Assembly: GCA_046346845.1 (NCBI GenBank)
Contig: JAXMHH010000003.1
Span: 1 to 64,000, forward strand
Source of the DNA: DSSB01 sp046346845
GTDB lineage: Bacteria; UBA10199; DSSB01
Length of the DNA: 64,000 nucleotides
Direction: 5' to 3'
The notes under the pieces are model-generated. The model made no database searches. It was not told the DNA's origin and saw only the letters and a list, made by a program, of their open reading frames with translations. A program made the translations under genes and the position numbers. Positions 36,485 through 45,650 of this stretch are shown here, one piece after another (position 1 is the first letter of the stretch; the number at the start of each line of letters is the position of its first letter).

Positions 36485-38731
36485 TTATAAACCGACACCA
36501 GCCTCAGATATATTCGGGATCTGCCGCGGACTACCAACCCTGAAATTCATGATCCTGAATTCTAAATCCCGATCATCGTTCGGGGCTTTCAGCCGCTTGG
36601 CCTTGGAGGAAAATTGGATCAATGTCTTCCCGGGCGGCACCGAGAAGGTTTTTGAGAATGAGATCCCCCGCTCATTGACACTATAAGTTTCCCGAAAAAC
36701 AGGGCTTAAGATCGAGATCTCGGAATTTTCCATGTTGCCTGTCGCCAAGGTTCCCTGGATAGAGACCCTGCGGATTCGCTCGTCGGGATTATAAATGTAA
36801 AGGAGTCCATTCGCCGAGCTCCACCGCCAATACTCTCCCATCGGATCCCCTTCCTGGAAGTAAAAACCTCCCTGCCAATCCAGGAGCAGTGGGAGATCCG
36901 CCTCTCGCTTTTTCTCCTGCCATTCCAGATTGGTCATACCCGTCCGAAGGTTATCGGCAAATGCCCCCAAAGAATAGTAGGCCAGACGCCCATCGGGGCT
37001 TACCACGGGATAGCTCTCTAAAATTTCCTGCAACCGGCTTTCAATGGTCTTTCCGGCATCCGCAAATCCGAACCTGTCGAGGACAATCCCTCCAAATCCT
37101 TCTAAAACCAGGTTTTCCAAAAACTCGGAAAAAGGGCGCTGCATTAGGTTTTGCAAGGTATGTCCCTCCCTCCCTTTCACCGCGTAACTCCAACGTAACC
37201 GCTGCGAATACAGGTGCCCCCAAAATGGCTTCTTGGGAGCCGGCAAGGATGAAGCGTGTTGCGTATATGGAAAAAACGGAAGCTGCAGGACCAAGGCACC
37301 AGGAGGCAACATCGCCTCCACGATGCTCGCAAAAGCGATCTCCTTGGCATCCTGATGGGGCCCCGACTGCAGGGGATTTTTCCAGAAAGAGGCGAAGATC
37401 AAGGACAGCGCCAAGGCTCCGAAGAGCAAGGAGCGCAGCAGTTGATAACCTCGCCAGAAAGCCGCCGAGGTTCCCTCTCCGCAAACCGGCACGGGCTTCA
37501 ACACCTGTTCGGGTTCGGTGGCCCGCCTCACCAAACAAAGCGACACCGCAGTAACCCCCAAAATTTTGCTTGCTAACAGCCATCTGCCATCGATCGGCAG
37601 ATGGAAAGGCTGCCACCACAAGACCAATGATAAAAGCATCGCCTGAAGATAGAGCGGATCTTTCGGCGACCACACCGCCAAGACGGCGAGGGGCAGAAAC
37701 ACCAGGTTGTAATCGTTGGAAATCCCCGGGAAGAAGGTCGCGACAGCCGCGATCCACAGAAGGTAGGGATAAATTAACGCAGAAACGCGGGGACATCGGT
37801 AAAGTCGATGGCTCACCCAAATCAGGGGGGGGATGAATAAATATAAACACGCTAGGATACCCGGGACTTTGGCAAAAAAGGCCAAAGGCGTGCCATTCCA
37901 CAAGGCTCCCCATACCGCGCTCAGGGAATGCCTCATAGTGGAGACGGGCTCAGCCGCCGCCTGTCCGGTCTGAGCGATGAGCACCTTGAGGTTTTCAATG
38001 AATTGCCGGGTACCCTCGATATCGATACAGCCGATACCGGCGGCGGTCGCGAGAAAGGCCAAGGCTCCGCGCCAACGCCGCAACCCCACCAATCCCAGAA
38101 ACAGGAGACCCGGATAGATCTTTAACCACGCGGCGAGGGCTAGAAATGCGCCCGCCAGGCACTCGCGTCCCAGCGACCTGCCCCTCAGACATAGCGCCGC
38201 GGCCCCAATCAATACCAGCACCGCCAGATCGTGATTGCCGCGCTCGACCGCATACATCACCGGCGTGCTAAACCAGACCGCAGCCAACACGAGAGGAAAA
38301 GGAATATGGTAGAGACCGAGCTCTCGCCGGGATTTCCAAGCCAGCCAAGCGCCAAAAGCCGCCATCATGGCCAGGGCGAGAATCCAGACGTGAATCGCGT
38401 TCAGTGGTTGCAAAAGTCCGCACCAGGCAAAAAATCGGATGACGATCGGAGGGTAGGGATAGCGAATCTCCAGGGGCGCACCGGAAAATTCCTCGTAAGG
38501 GTTGCCGCCGCTTAACCAGAGGTTGGCCACATGATAGTTGTGGAGGAAATCCACTCCCAGAAAATGGTAGGCCGGGGTCCACAACAGTGGCGCTCCTACG
38601 AGCGCACCCTCGAAAGCGCTGAGCACCCACAAATACACCCAAAAAAGGCAAAGTACGATGCCAAGACTGAGGAGCCACGCCTTGGTTGTACCCGCTTCTC
38701 CAAATTTTAGTGAAGTCCCTTGGTTCATCAT
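36485..38731 (-). CDS. GT87-like membrane mannosyltransferase with long periplasmic domain
   Basis: A 748-residue protein. Residues 15-445 hold about eleven transmembrane helices. The first loop contains GVDFLHNYHVANLWLSGGNPYE, the D-F...Y motif of GT87 (DUF2029) enzymes that use polyprenyl-phosphate mannose, and RYPYPPI is the family's next landmark. ERGNHDLAVLVL and LKIYPGLLF are also GT87-like. The remaining 300 residues look globular and periplasmic; LDRFGFADAGK resembles the C-terminal region of YfhO/PMT-like proteins. The ATG overlaps the stop of P3 (ATGA), so both are made from one transcript. Its GC is visibly higher than the flanking genes, a hint of separate origin. Confidence 0.8.
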   Translation of the reverse strand: MMNQGTSLKFGEAGTTKAWLLSLGIVLCLFWVYLWVLSAFEGALVGAPLLWTPAYHFLGVDFLHNYHVANLWLSGGNPYEEFSGAPLEIRYPYPPIVIRFFAWCGLLQPLNAIHVWILALAMMAAFGAWLAWKSRRELGLYHIPFPLVLAAVWFSTPVMYAVERGNHDLAVLVLIGAAALCLRGRSLGRECLAGAFLALAAWLKIYPGLLFLGLVGLRRWRGALAFLATAAGIGCIDIEGTRQFIENLKVLIAQTGQAAAEPVSTMRHSLSAVWGALWNGTPLAFFAKVPGILACLYLFIPPLIWVSHRLYRCPRVSALIYPYLLWIAAVATFFPGISNDYNLVFLPLAVLAVWSPKDPLYLQAMLLSLVLWWQPFHLPIDGRWLLASKILGVTAVSLCLVRRATEPEQVLKPVPVCGEGTSAAFWRGYQLLRSLLFGALALSLIFASFWKNPLQSGPHQDAKEIAFASIVEAMLPPGALVLQLPFFPYTQHASSLPAPKKPFWGHLYSQRLRWSYAVKGREGHTLQNLMQRPFSEFLENLVLEGFGGIVLDRFGFADAGKTIESRLQEILESYPVVSPDGRLAYYSLGAFADNLRTGMTNLEWQEKKREADLPLLLDWQGGFYFQEGDPMGEYWRWSSANGLLYIYNPDERIRRVSIQGTLATGNMENSEISILSPVFRETYSVNERGISFSKTFSVPPGKTLIQFSSKAKRLKAPNDDRDLEFRIMNFRVGSPRQIPNISEAGVGL

Positions 38732-41148
38732 TGGCAAAGACCGGGCCCTTCGACATGCTTCAATCCGATATCGCGAAGCTCCACCTCGTTCCTTCCGCGT
38801 CCGCTCCCCTCAACGACCGGATCGACGCGCAGACCAGTCAGCTTGTCGTTCGGTGCCAGGCCTAATAATTTTAAATCATAGGTATATGTGTGCGGTCGCC
38901 CGTCAAGCAACAGCGGGATTTTTACAGATCTAGTCTCATCGAATTCCGGCTGTCCATTTAGTTTATAAAAGATTTGAAGCATCTTTTGCGGAATGTCCTC
39001 GGATACCACAAGGCTGACATAAAAATGGCTGTAATCACCCAGACAGACCTGAAGGGGAAGCTTAAACTCCATACTTGGGTCCTTTTGAACAAGCCAGGTG
39101 CTGGAGGCACCGATTTCAAGATGTTTCAATTGCATCCCATGAATCGTCCAAAAGTCTGGATTCGCCACGTTCCACGATACTTTATCGTCACCTGGATAAC
39201 GGAGGAGCGGAGACAGATCGGTATTGGAAGGCTTTATCACGGGGGGGGGCACCGGCAAACTCTCCTTCGGATTCAACTGAATATCGATATACGGATATCG
39301 GTACATCGCATAGTCACCAAGGTTATTCCCCAACGGATCCGATCCGAAACGAATAGTAATCGTTTGCCCTGAGAATGGGGTCAAGGGAATCTCAAAGGGC
39401 CGCCACTGTCCGTCCTTCGAGCTCAGAGGGAGGGAAAAATATTCCTTTTCCTCGCCACCTTCCGACTGAATCGCCACTTGAAACAAAACGCCATCAGCCT
39501 GAGCGTCCGCGGAGGCGGAAGGGCTGATTCCTACGGCAGAATGTAAAGTGGCTTCAACCAGGTTGATTGGCAACGAAACCTTCCAAGAAATCGAATTTGG
39601 AGAATGCAAGTAGGCATTCAAATGATGATAGTCGGAAAATGGTCTGGGGACTAAAGACAAGCCTTCGCTCCAGGAAAACGAAGGGACCGAGGGGGACTGG
39701 CTGACAGTGACGGTATCCTGAATAAAATCTCCTTGGAGAGTCCATCGCTGCCGCGGAGCAAATACGGAAAGACGGTTTCGCTCCAGAGGAATAGCCAGAT
39801 TTGCCAACTTTCCAAAGTCTCCCGGATCCCAGGTGAACACCTGTTGCTCACAATAGGTGGGTGCATTTCTAAAATTTCTCAAGCAGCTTCCGGAAGCCGG
39901 GCTGCGCGTGCGTAAAAAGAATGACTTGTCGTGAATGGTCCAATTGGAGGTAATGTAAAAGAAGCTCAGAGTGATGATAAAAACACCGCTCCAAACAATG
40001 GAGACTTTTCCTAACCTTCCCCCGCTTCCCGCACTGTCATCCAAGCCATCTTTTCCACGGACCCAAAAGACATACGCTATATCCAACATGCCGATCCATC
40101 CCAGCATGAAGGGTGCCGCATACCATGCCTCCAAAACGTTCCGAAAAACGCTGATTTGCCAAATATTGAGGAGGCAATAGAAAATCAGCACCAAGCCTGG
40201 AGCGGAGCGAACCAAGAGTTTTCGCTCCCTTTTTCCCATTAAGAGCAAGATACCAATACCGGAAACGCATAGCATCAGGCCCACAATACCCCGACGATAC
40301 GCCGCTTGCTCGGAAAACCCCTGGGCAAAAGGCCAACCGAGGGCCTTCACTAAGAACGGCCATCGAAAAAAGGATATCATTTTTTCATATTGATGAAATG
40401 GGCCAGACCCCGGATGCAAAACCAAAAAATAAAAAAATGGAGAAATTGCAATCAGGGCGGAAAAGGAAACGACGAGATACTGCCACGGATTTCTCACTCG
40501 AAAAAACAGCATCCCGAACAACAGAAGCGGCCAAAGAACCGGCCCTCCTCCCCAAGTCCAAGTAGCCAGGCCAGCTCCCAGAATCATGAACAGGACCCCC
40601 CTCCACAGTCCGGGATATCGAACGAGACCCCAAATACCGAGAAGGATTCCAAGGTGATGCAGACCCATTTCCAAGCTGGCAAAATCGTATTCGTAGGTGG
40701 AGACTTGGGAGCTGGAGAACATTAGCGCGAACAAGACGGGTATTAGAAGAAATTCCGTCGGCCCCTTCTTTGAAAAGAAGGTAAAGCACAGGAAAAGGAG
40801 ACCCACCTTCATCATCGCAAGAATCACACCGAGACACAAAATCCAATACACGTTGAAGTACGAGACTTTCGCAAACAGCACCTGAACAAGTACGGTAATG
40901 GCACTCGAATGTCCTTGCAGAAAAGTGTCCCTGAAGAAATTTTTCCACAGATAGGTTCCGTTCAGAATACCGTCGACCACCGATATATAGCCCAAATGGT
41001 CATTGGACAGGCTATCAACCCCAGTCGAAACGAGGAAATAAATCATCCGTACGAGCGGCGGAAGGCTCAAGCATAACGCCAGCACCAACCACCCGGAACG
41101 GCCTTTTGGGTTTCCCGAATCCTGACGCGGAGAAGCTTGCAATTTCAT
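38728..41148 (-). CDS. GT-C-like paralogous family P, member 3
   Basis: The third member, 806 residues from an ATG with AGGA five bases upstream; an ATG ten codons earlier lacks one. Loop 1 reads DSLSNDH (His in place of the second Asp) and FFRDTFLQGHSS. Membrane motifs are YEYDFASLEMGL, TWTWGGGPVLWP and EAWYAAPFMLGWIGM. The periplasmic half keeps the C-x10-C pair ending APTYCE, LSVFAPRQRWTLQGDF, LHSPNSISW and a final YTYDLKLLGL with GLRVDP. The Asp-to-His change may alter metal or base use. It overlaps the GT87-like gene by 4 bases and follows a methyltransferase and a GT2 gene, an arrangement unlike that of members 1 and 2. Confidence 0.75.
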   Translation of the reverse strand: MKLQASPRQDSGNPKGRSGWLVLALCLSLPPLVRMIYFLVSTGVDSLSNDHLGYISVVDGILNGTYLWKNFFRDTFLQGHSSAITVLVQVLFAKVSYFNVYWILCLGVILAMMKVGLLFLCFTFFSKKGPTEFLLIPVLFALMFSSSQVSTYEYDFASLEMGLHHLGILLGIWGLVRYPGLWRGVLFMILGAGLATWTWGGGPVLWPLLLFGMLFFRVRNPWQYLVVSFSALIAISPFFYFLVLHPGSGPFHQYEKMISFFRWPFLVKALGWPFAQGFSEQAAYRRGIVGLMLCVSGIGILLLMGKRERKLLVRSAPGLVLIFYCLLNIWQISVFRNVLEAWYAAPFMLGWIGMLDIAYVFWVRGKDGLDDSAGSGGRLGKVSIVWSGVFIITLSFFYITSNWTIHDKSFFLRTRSPASGSCLRNFRNAPTYCEQQVFTWDPGDFGKLANLAIPLERNRLSVFAPRQRWTLQGDFIQDTVTVSQSPSVPSFSWSEGLSLVPRPFSDYHHLNAYLHSPNSISWKVSLPINLVEATLHSAVGISPSASADAQADGVLFQVAIQSEGGEEKEYFSLPLSSKDGQWRPFEIPLTPFSGQTITIRFGSDPLGNNLGDYAMYRYPYIDIQLNPKESLPVPPPVIKPSNTDLSPLLRYPGDDKVSWNVANPDFWTIHGMQLKHLEIGASSTWLVQKDPSMEFKLPLQVCLGDYSHFYVSLVVSEDIPQKMLQIFYKLNGQPEFDETRSVKIPLLLDGRPHTYTYDLKLLGLAPNDKLTGLRVDPVVEGSGRGRNEVELRDIGLKHVEGPGLCQ

Positions 41149-41191
41149 CGTTCCTGTTGTCGGATTCGTGATTCCCATGAAAAAATAATTT

Positions 41192-41878
41192 TCATTTTTT
41201 CGCCGCGATTAGATATTGGGCGCCGATCGGAAGCCATCCCAACCAGCGTTCCAATCTTCGAAATAGCCTTCCCTGAAAAGGGAAAAAAAGGATGAAAAAG
41301 GATTTTGTCAGCATCAGACCGCAACTTCGAATTTTCGCCTCCAGAGCCCCTTTCCGATATTGGCTCATAACGTCGTCGAAGGAGCATCGATGCAACACCC
41401 ATCGAGTGAGCGGATTTAAGGGATTGTGCTGAATAACCACCAAAAGCCCCCCGGCTTTGAGGACACGGCGCATTTCGCCAAAAAATTGAAAAACTTTTTC
41501 CGGGGGAAGGTATTCTAATACACACGAGGAAAATACAATATCGAAGGAGTCATCCTGAAAAGGAAGATGCTCCCCATCATAGACATCGAACCTACAACGA
41601 TCATTCTCTAGCCTGGCCTGTCGAACGGTTTCGAGGGAAACGTCCACGCCATGAATTCGGCCGAATCGCCCGGCGATATGCCGCTCAAGAAGACCTATCC
41701 CGCTACCGACATCTAAGACGCTCATTTGTTTGGGGTCACCGATATTTTCTTCGCAAAGGGAGATCAAGAGGGATGCCCTAACCTCTGCGAAAAAATCGGC
41801 TCCTTTGCCAGAAAAGGCGAGGGCCCGATTCAATTCTTGCTCATACCCCTTTTCAATTTGGTCGAAATCGAATCGCAT
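41192..41878 (-). CDS. Class I SAM-dependent methyltransferase
   Basis: A 228-residue Rossmann-fold methyltransferase. Motif I is VLDVGSGIGLLERHIA, the acidic strand-2 end is IHGVDVS, and motif IV-like SFDIVFSSCVLEYL follows. The C-terminal 40 residues are hydrophobic and basic (FFILFFPFQGRLFRRLERW), suggesting membrane contact and a lipid-linked or glycan substrate. It could methylate a sugar or polyprenyl-linked intermediate. The start overlaps the upstream GT2 gene by 49 bases, which is long for an operon overlap; the shared region reads well in both frames. No other start fits the family better. Confidence 0.85.
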   Translation of the reverse strand: MRFDFDQIEKGYEQELNRALAFSGKGADFFAEVRASLLISLCEENIGDPKQMSVLDVGSGIGLLERHIAGRFGRIHGVDVSLETVRQARLENDRCRFDVYDGEHLPFQDDSFDIVFSSCVLEYLPPEKVFQFFGEMRRVLKAGGLLVVIQHNPLNPLTRWVLHRCSFDDVMSQYRKGALEAKIRSCGLMLTKSFFILFFPFQGRLFRRLERWLGWLPIGAQYLIAAKK

Positions 41879-42615
41879 GAAACGTATTTTCCGCCATCTC
41901 TCCCGAAGCGATATTTATAGAGGTTGATCATGAATTCGAAGATCGTCCCCAGATTTACAAATGAATTCCGCCCGTTTAATGCCCGAAATCGAATGGGAAC
42001 CTCTCCCACTTTTAAGCCCAATTCAGCGGCTCGCAGCATAATTTCGGCGTCAAAAAACCAATCCGAGGACTTAAGCTCCATTTGTTCATATTTTGAACGG
42101 AGGATGATCTTCGGATTGGAATTGATATCGCGGTAATGCGTTTTGAATAAAATTCGAAACAATGCGTTGTAAACCGATGAAACAAATGAACGAAAAAAGC
42201 CGTCTTCCCTGGAAATTCGAAAGGTTTTCACCAAATCCAAATTTTCGGAGTGAATCTTCTCTAAACATTCGAAAACGGATTCCACGGGATTCTGTCCGTC
42301 CCCGTCGATAAATCCAATGTACTCTCCCTCAGCAAGCGCCATTCCCTGACGCAAATCCCATCCCGCCATTCCCTGCTTCGGCTGCACGACTGGAATTACG
42401 CGATCGAAACGTGCCGCCAGCTCCAAAACGGTTCGCGCCGTTTCATCGGGCTCTGGGGAAGAATAATTCCCGACAAGGATGATTTCCCATTCGAAGGGAC
42501 AGTTAAGAAAAAGCTCATGAAGTCTTTCAACAAAAGGAATAAGAAATTTTCCGCTGCCGAATCCCAGCACCACCAAGGAAAAAAATTTACGCTCCGCGGC
42601 GCCGCTCATGGTCAT
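41830..42615 (-). CDS. Family 2 glycosyltransferase (DPM1/GtrB-like)
   Basis: 261-residue GT-A enzyme. It opens FSLVVLGFGSGKFL in place of the usual P-x-Y-N-E, an unusual first strand. It then has IILVGNYSSPEPDET, KQGMAGWDLRQGM and the metal motif FIDGDGQNP. The acceptor block is YRDINSNPKIIL and DWFFDAEIML, typical of polyprenyl-phosphate transferases, which use a W-F/Y-x-D-x-E motif. The N-terminal difference (Gly-Asn-Tyr-Ser instead of Asp-Asp) may affect nucleotide binding, so activity is not certain. ATG 42615 or 42609 are both possible. It sits 45 bases after the aminotransferase stop and overlaps the methyltransferase. Confidence 0.84.
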   Translation of the reverse strand: MTMSGAAERKFFSLVVLGFGSGKFLIPFVERLHELFLNCPFEWEIILVGNYSSPEPDETARTVLELAARFDRVIPVVQPKQGMAGWDLRQGMALAEGEYIGFIDGDGQNPVESVFECLEKIHSENLDLVKTFRISREDGFFRSFVSSVYNALFRILFKTHYRDINSNPKIILRSKYEQMELKSSDWFFDAEIMLRAAELGLKVGEVPIRFRALNGRNSFVNLGTIFEFMINLYKYRFGRDGGKYVSCDSISTKLKRGMSKN

Positions 42616-42660
42616 GGCCTAGCGGAATTCTGACCAATATACAATTTCAAATTCCGCCCA

Positions 42661-43791
42661 TCAAACGGCGCACGACAGAAATTGGTTAATACTTTCAATA
42701 ATATAGAGTTGTTCATCCTCCTGCATTCCAGAAAAAAACGGCAGCGACAGGATCTTTCCAACCAATGATTCCGTGACGGGCAGGGAAGTCCCTGACAATC
42801 CAAAACCCAATTGCAGGTGATTTGGCAGCGGATAATGGATCATGCACTCGATGCCCCGCGACGAGAGAAATTTTTTTAGGTCGTCTCGATCTTCGTCCCT
42901 TTCGGCGCAAATCACACATAGATGCCATGCAGGAGATGTCGCTTCTGCAACTTCCTGGAAAGAAATCCTCTTGCCGGAAAGAGCTTCACGGTAACGTCTC
43001 ATGAGCAGAGTTTTTTCCGCCTGTCGCTTCGCAAAATATTTGAGACGGACACGCAATACCGCTGCCTGAAGCTCGTCAAGCCTGCTGTTGATACCCCTGG
43101 GAATCGAAACTTCACCCCTAACCTTCTGACCGTAAAATCTCAAGGATCGGACCGTGACTTCATCCTCTGGATCTCGACAATAAACCGCGCCCCCATCTCC
43201 AAAAGCGCCCACATTTTTGGTAGGAAAAAAACTGTAGGCACCAAACCGAGCCGAAGTGCCAACTGGAACGCCACCTACCGTTGTCCCCATCGCCTGAGCG
43301 GCGTCTTCGATAATGCTGATATCTTCCCTGCCACATTCTTTAAGAATTCGTTCAATCGATGGATATGGAACAGCATTTCCATATAAGTGCACAATGATAA
43401 TGGCGCGCGTTTTTTTTGAAATATGTGCTGGCAGAGCCTTTGGATCCATCACCCAAGTGGCAGGATGAACATCCATCAAAACCGGAATGCCACCGACGGC
43501 AAAAATGGCTGCGACTGTAGGAATAGCGGTGTGAGAAACCGTGATGACTTCGTCCCCCGCGCGAACGCCGCTGGCCAAAAGCGCCAAGGTTAATGCATCG
43601 GTTCCCGAGTTACAACATACGAACCCACCGGATCCCTTTGGAGCAAAAGCCGATTTTAATTCTGTTTCGAGAGCGGGAACTCTCTCACCCATTAAATAAG
43701 TTCCGGAAGCGAAGGTATCTTGGACAGCAGAATAAATTTCCTCACGTTCACCAGAAAAATATCGAGTCAAGTCTAGAAATGGAACCTTCAC
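42661..43791 (-). CDS. DegT/DnrJ/EryC1/StrS sugar aminotransferase
   Basis: PLP enzyme that transfers an amino group to a keto-sugar nucleotide in the cytoplasm. The 376 residues start MKVPFLDLTRYFSGE. CNSGTDALTLALLASGV is the N-terminal cofactor pocket, EDAAQAMGTTVGG holds the PLP Asp, and SFFPTKNVGAFGDGG contains the catalytic Lys. GINSRLDELQAAVLRVRL follows in the usual place. All key residues are present. The start overlaps the SDR gene by 4 bases (ATGA), which ties the two into one amino-sugar step; the SDR would supply a keto-sugar. The exact sugar (for example a 3- or 4-amino-deoxyhexose) cannot be read from the sequence. Confidence 0.93.
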   Translation of the reverse strand: MKVPFLDLTRYFSGEREEIYSAVQDTFASGTYLMGERVPALETELKSAFAPKGSGGFVCCNSGTDALTLALLASGVRAGDEVITVSHTAIPTVAAIFAVGGIPVLMDVHPATWVMDPKALPAHISKKTRAIIIVHLYGNAVPYPSIERILKECGREDISIIEDAAQAMGTTVGGVPVGTSARFGAYSFFPTKNVGAFGDGGAVYCRDPEDEVTVRSLRFYGQKVRGEVSIPRGINSRLDELQAAVLRVRLKYFAKRQAEKTLLMRRYREALSGKRISFQEVAEATSPAWHLCVICAERDEDRDDLKKFLSSRGIECMIHYPLPNHLQLGFGLSGTSLPVTESLVGKILSLPFFSGMQEDEQLYIIESINQFLSCAV

Positions 43792-44777
43792 GAATTCCTT
43801 CCCAAATAATGGGGCAAGTTTTCTCGAAAGTACTCAAATGTCTCCCTAAGGCCTTTTGCCAAAGAAATCTCCGGTTTCCACCCGGTCACCGCAGCAAATT
43901 TTCTGGAATCACCCAAGTAATTGCCGATATCGATCTTTTTCAAGGTTTCTGGAAATTCTTGGGAAACAATCTTCCCTTTGCCCGAGATACCAATCAGGAT
44001 TTCCGCGATTTCTTTCAGGCTGGTCTGATCCCCACTTAAATTATACACTTGTCCGAAGCAAGCCTCGGTTCGCGATGCCCTCAGCAGGGCTTCGACGACA
44101 TCGGACACGTGATTGAGATCGCGCATTTGACCTCCACCCCCAAATAAAGGGATGGCCTCACCTAACAAGGCCCGGTTAAGAAACCATCCGATAAAACCTT
44201 GCCGGCTATGCTTGATCAGCTGGCGGGGCCCATAGGTATTGGTAAGCCTCAAGCAGACCGTTTTGAGTCCAAAGATTTTCCCATAAAGCAAATGATACTG
44301 CTCTCCTGCCCAATTGCTGACTCCGTTAAAATCTACCGGGGAAATCGGATGACATTCGTCTACGGGCAGATATTGTGGAATCCCATAGACCTGTCGGGTG
44401 CTGGAAAAGATTACCGCCGCTTCGGGATTTACCCTGCGGCAGGATTCCAAAAGGTTGAGTTGGGCGGCAATATTGATCTCTTGGTCCAATTTGGGATTGA
44501 AAATACTGTCCTGATGACTGACCTGCCCCATCAAGTTGAAGATGATTTCTTGCCCACTCACAAGGGAATCGATTCCATCGCACTTCCTGAAATCGGCTTG
44601 GATAAAAGTGGTTTGAGACCGAACAGGTTGAAGGTTAAAAAGTTCGCCCCCCATTTCAGGGATCAGGGCGTCCGCCACCAAAACCTTGGCGCCTTCCGCC
44701 ACCATTCGGATCGCCAAATTGCTACCGATAAAACCGGCGCCCCCCACAATCAGAATTCTTTTGCCGTTGAAATACAT
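43788..44777 (-). CDS. Extended SDR, NAD-dependent epimerase/dehydratase with altered active site
   Basis: A 329-residue nucleotide-sugar SDR. The NAD loop GGAGFIGSNLAIRM is at residues 12-25 and the Ser/Thr region is IFSSTRQVYG. In the place of the catalytic Tyr-x3-Lys it has N-G-V-S-N (VDFNGVSNWAGEQYHLLY), so both Tyr and Lys are Asn. I checked the codons (AAC and AAT); this is not a reading error. Other conserved features, such as NTYGPRQL and the substrate Arg region MRDLNHVSDVV, look normal. It could be a non-classical enzyme or a binding protein. It overlaps the aminotransferase and follows a GT2 gene with no gap. Confidence 0.85.
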   Translation of the reverse strand: MYFNGKRILIVGGAGFIGSNLAIRMVAEGAKVLVADALIPEMGGELFNLQPVRSQTTFIQADFRKCDGIDSLVSGQEIIFNLMGQVSHQDSIFNPKLDQEINIAAQLNLLESCRRVNPEAAVIFSSTRQVYGIPQYLPVDECHPISPVDFNGVSNWAGEQYHLLYGKIFGLKTVCLRLTNTYGPRQLIKHSRQGFIGWFLNRALLGEAIPLFGGGGQMRDLNHVSDVVEALLRASRTEACFGQVYNLSGDQTSLKEIAEILIGISGKGKIVSQEFPETLKKIDIGNYLGDSRKFAAVTGWKPEISLAKGLRETFEYFRENLPHYLGRNS

Positions 44778-45497
44778 CTATAGGGTTTCCCATTTGCATA
44801 ACACCATTAAGCGAAGGGTGCGCCAACCGTCTCTCCAAGTTCTTAGGTGAGGCGCCCTGCCGCGGCCGTCTTTATGCAAGGTAATGGGGACCTCCGTGAT
44901 GTTCATCTTTTGGAGAGTCGCCTTGATGAGCATCTCATATGCGAATTCCATCCCAGTCATTTTCAGATCCAATTTTTCATAGGCGCTTTTTCGAAAGGCC
45001 CGTAATCCGCAATATAGGTCCGATACCGGGACACGAAAAAAAAGCCGGCCAATGAAGCTCAACATGGGGTTGCCAAACCTACGGTGGATCCATGGCATGG
45101 CTCCCGGCAGAATCTTCCCCCCTCCCTTCGGAAATCTGCAACCCATAACGAAATCGGCGCCCTCGCGAAGCTTTTCCAAAAATGGAAATATTTCGGAAAA
45201 ATCGTAGCTATCGTCGGCATCCCCCATGACGACAAAAGTCCCCCTAGCTCGGGCAATCCCGCCCATCAGCGCAGAACCGTATCCCTTTTGTGGAACGGAA
45301 ATCACCTTAGCACCGCACTGCTTTGCGATTTCCCTAGATCCGTCCGTACTTCCGTTGTCAGCAACAAGGATTTCCGCTTGAAGTCCGTTGGCGTGGATGG
45401 CACTTCGCGCCTTTCGAATACAGACAGGAAGCGTGCGAGCCTCGTTGAGACAGGGTATGACGAACGACAGTTCGATAGCAGAGTTACTTTCAATCAT
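44778..45497 (-). CDS. Family 2 glycosyltransferase, dolichyl-phosphate-sugar-synthase-like
   Basis: 239 residues, soluble GT-A fold. It opens LSFVIPCLNEARTL, followed by ILVADNGSTDGS and KGYGSALMGGI, then the metal motif VMGDADDSYDF. GCRFPKGGGKILPGAMPWIHR is a distinctive signature of the subgroup that uses polyprenyl phosphate, and SDLYCGLRAFR follows. LHKDGRGRAPHLRTWRDGWR near the end matches the same group. The membrane tail seen in some relatives is absent. It starts a leftward run of five genes and is divergent from UDP-glucose dehydrogenase with a 153-base AT-rich gap. Confidence 0.9.
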   Translation of the reverse strand: MIESNSAIELSFVIPCLNEARTLPVCIRKARSAIHANGLQAEILVADNGSTDGSREIAKQCGAKVISVPQKGYGSALMGGIARARGTFVVMGDADDSYDFSEIFPFLEKLREGADFVMGCRFPKGGGKILPGAMPWIHRRFGNPMLSFIGRLFFRVPVSDLYCGLRAFRKSAYEKLDLKMTGMEFAYEMLIKATLQKMNITEVPITLHKDGRGRAPHLRTWRDGWRTLRLMVLCKWETL

Positions 45498-45585
45498 TGG
45501 AGCACCAGAATTTAGGATTATTCCTATCCATCCAGCATTTTTCTTAGCATTGCAATTCCAAGAAAAATTGGTTTAAACAGTGCAT

Positions 45586-45614
45586 CTGTCAATATTCGCA
45601 AAAATAGCTATAAC
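45586..45614 (+). promoter_or_regulatory. Candidate sigma70 promoter for ugd
   Basis: CTGTCA (4 of 6) and TATAAC (5 of 6) are separated by 17 bases in the AT-rich divergent gap. The start site would be about 45621, giving a leader near 30 bases before the ATG at 45651. A match by eye only. Confidence 0.4.
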
Positions 45615-45650
45615 TATTCGAATTAACTAACTTATTCAACATTACTTCTC

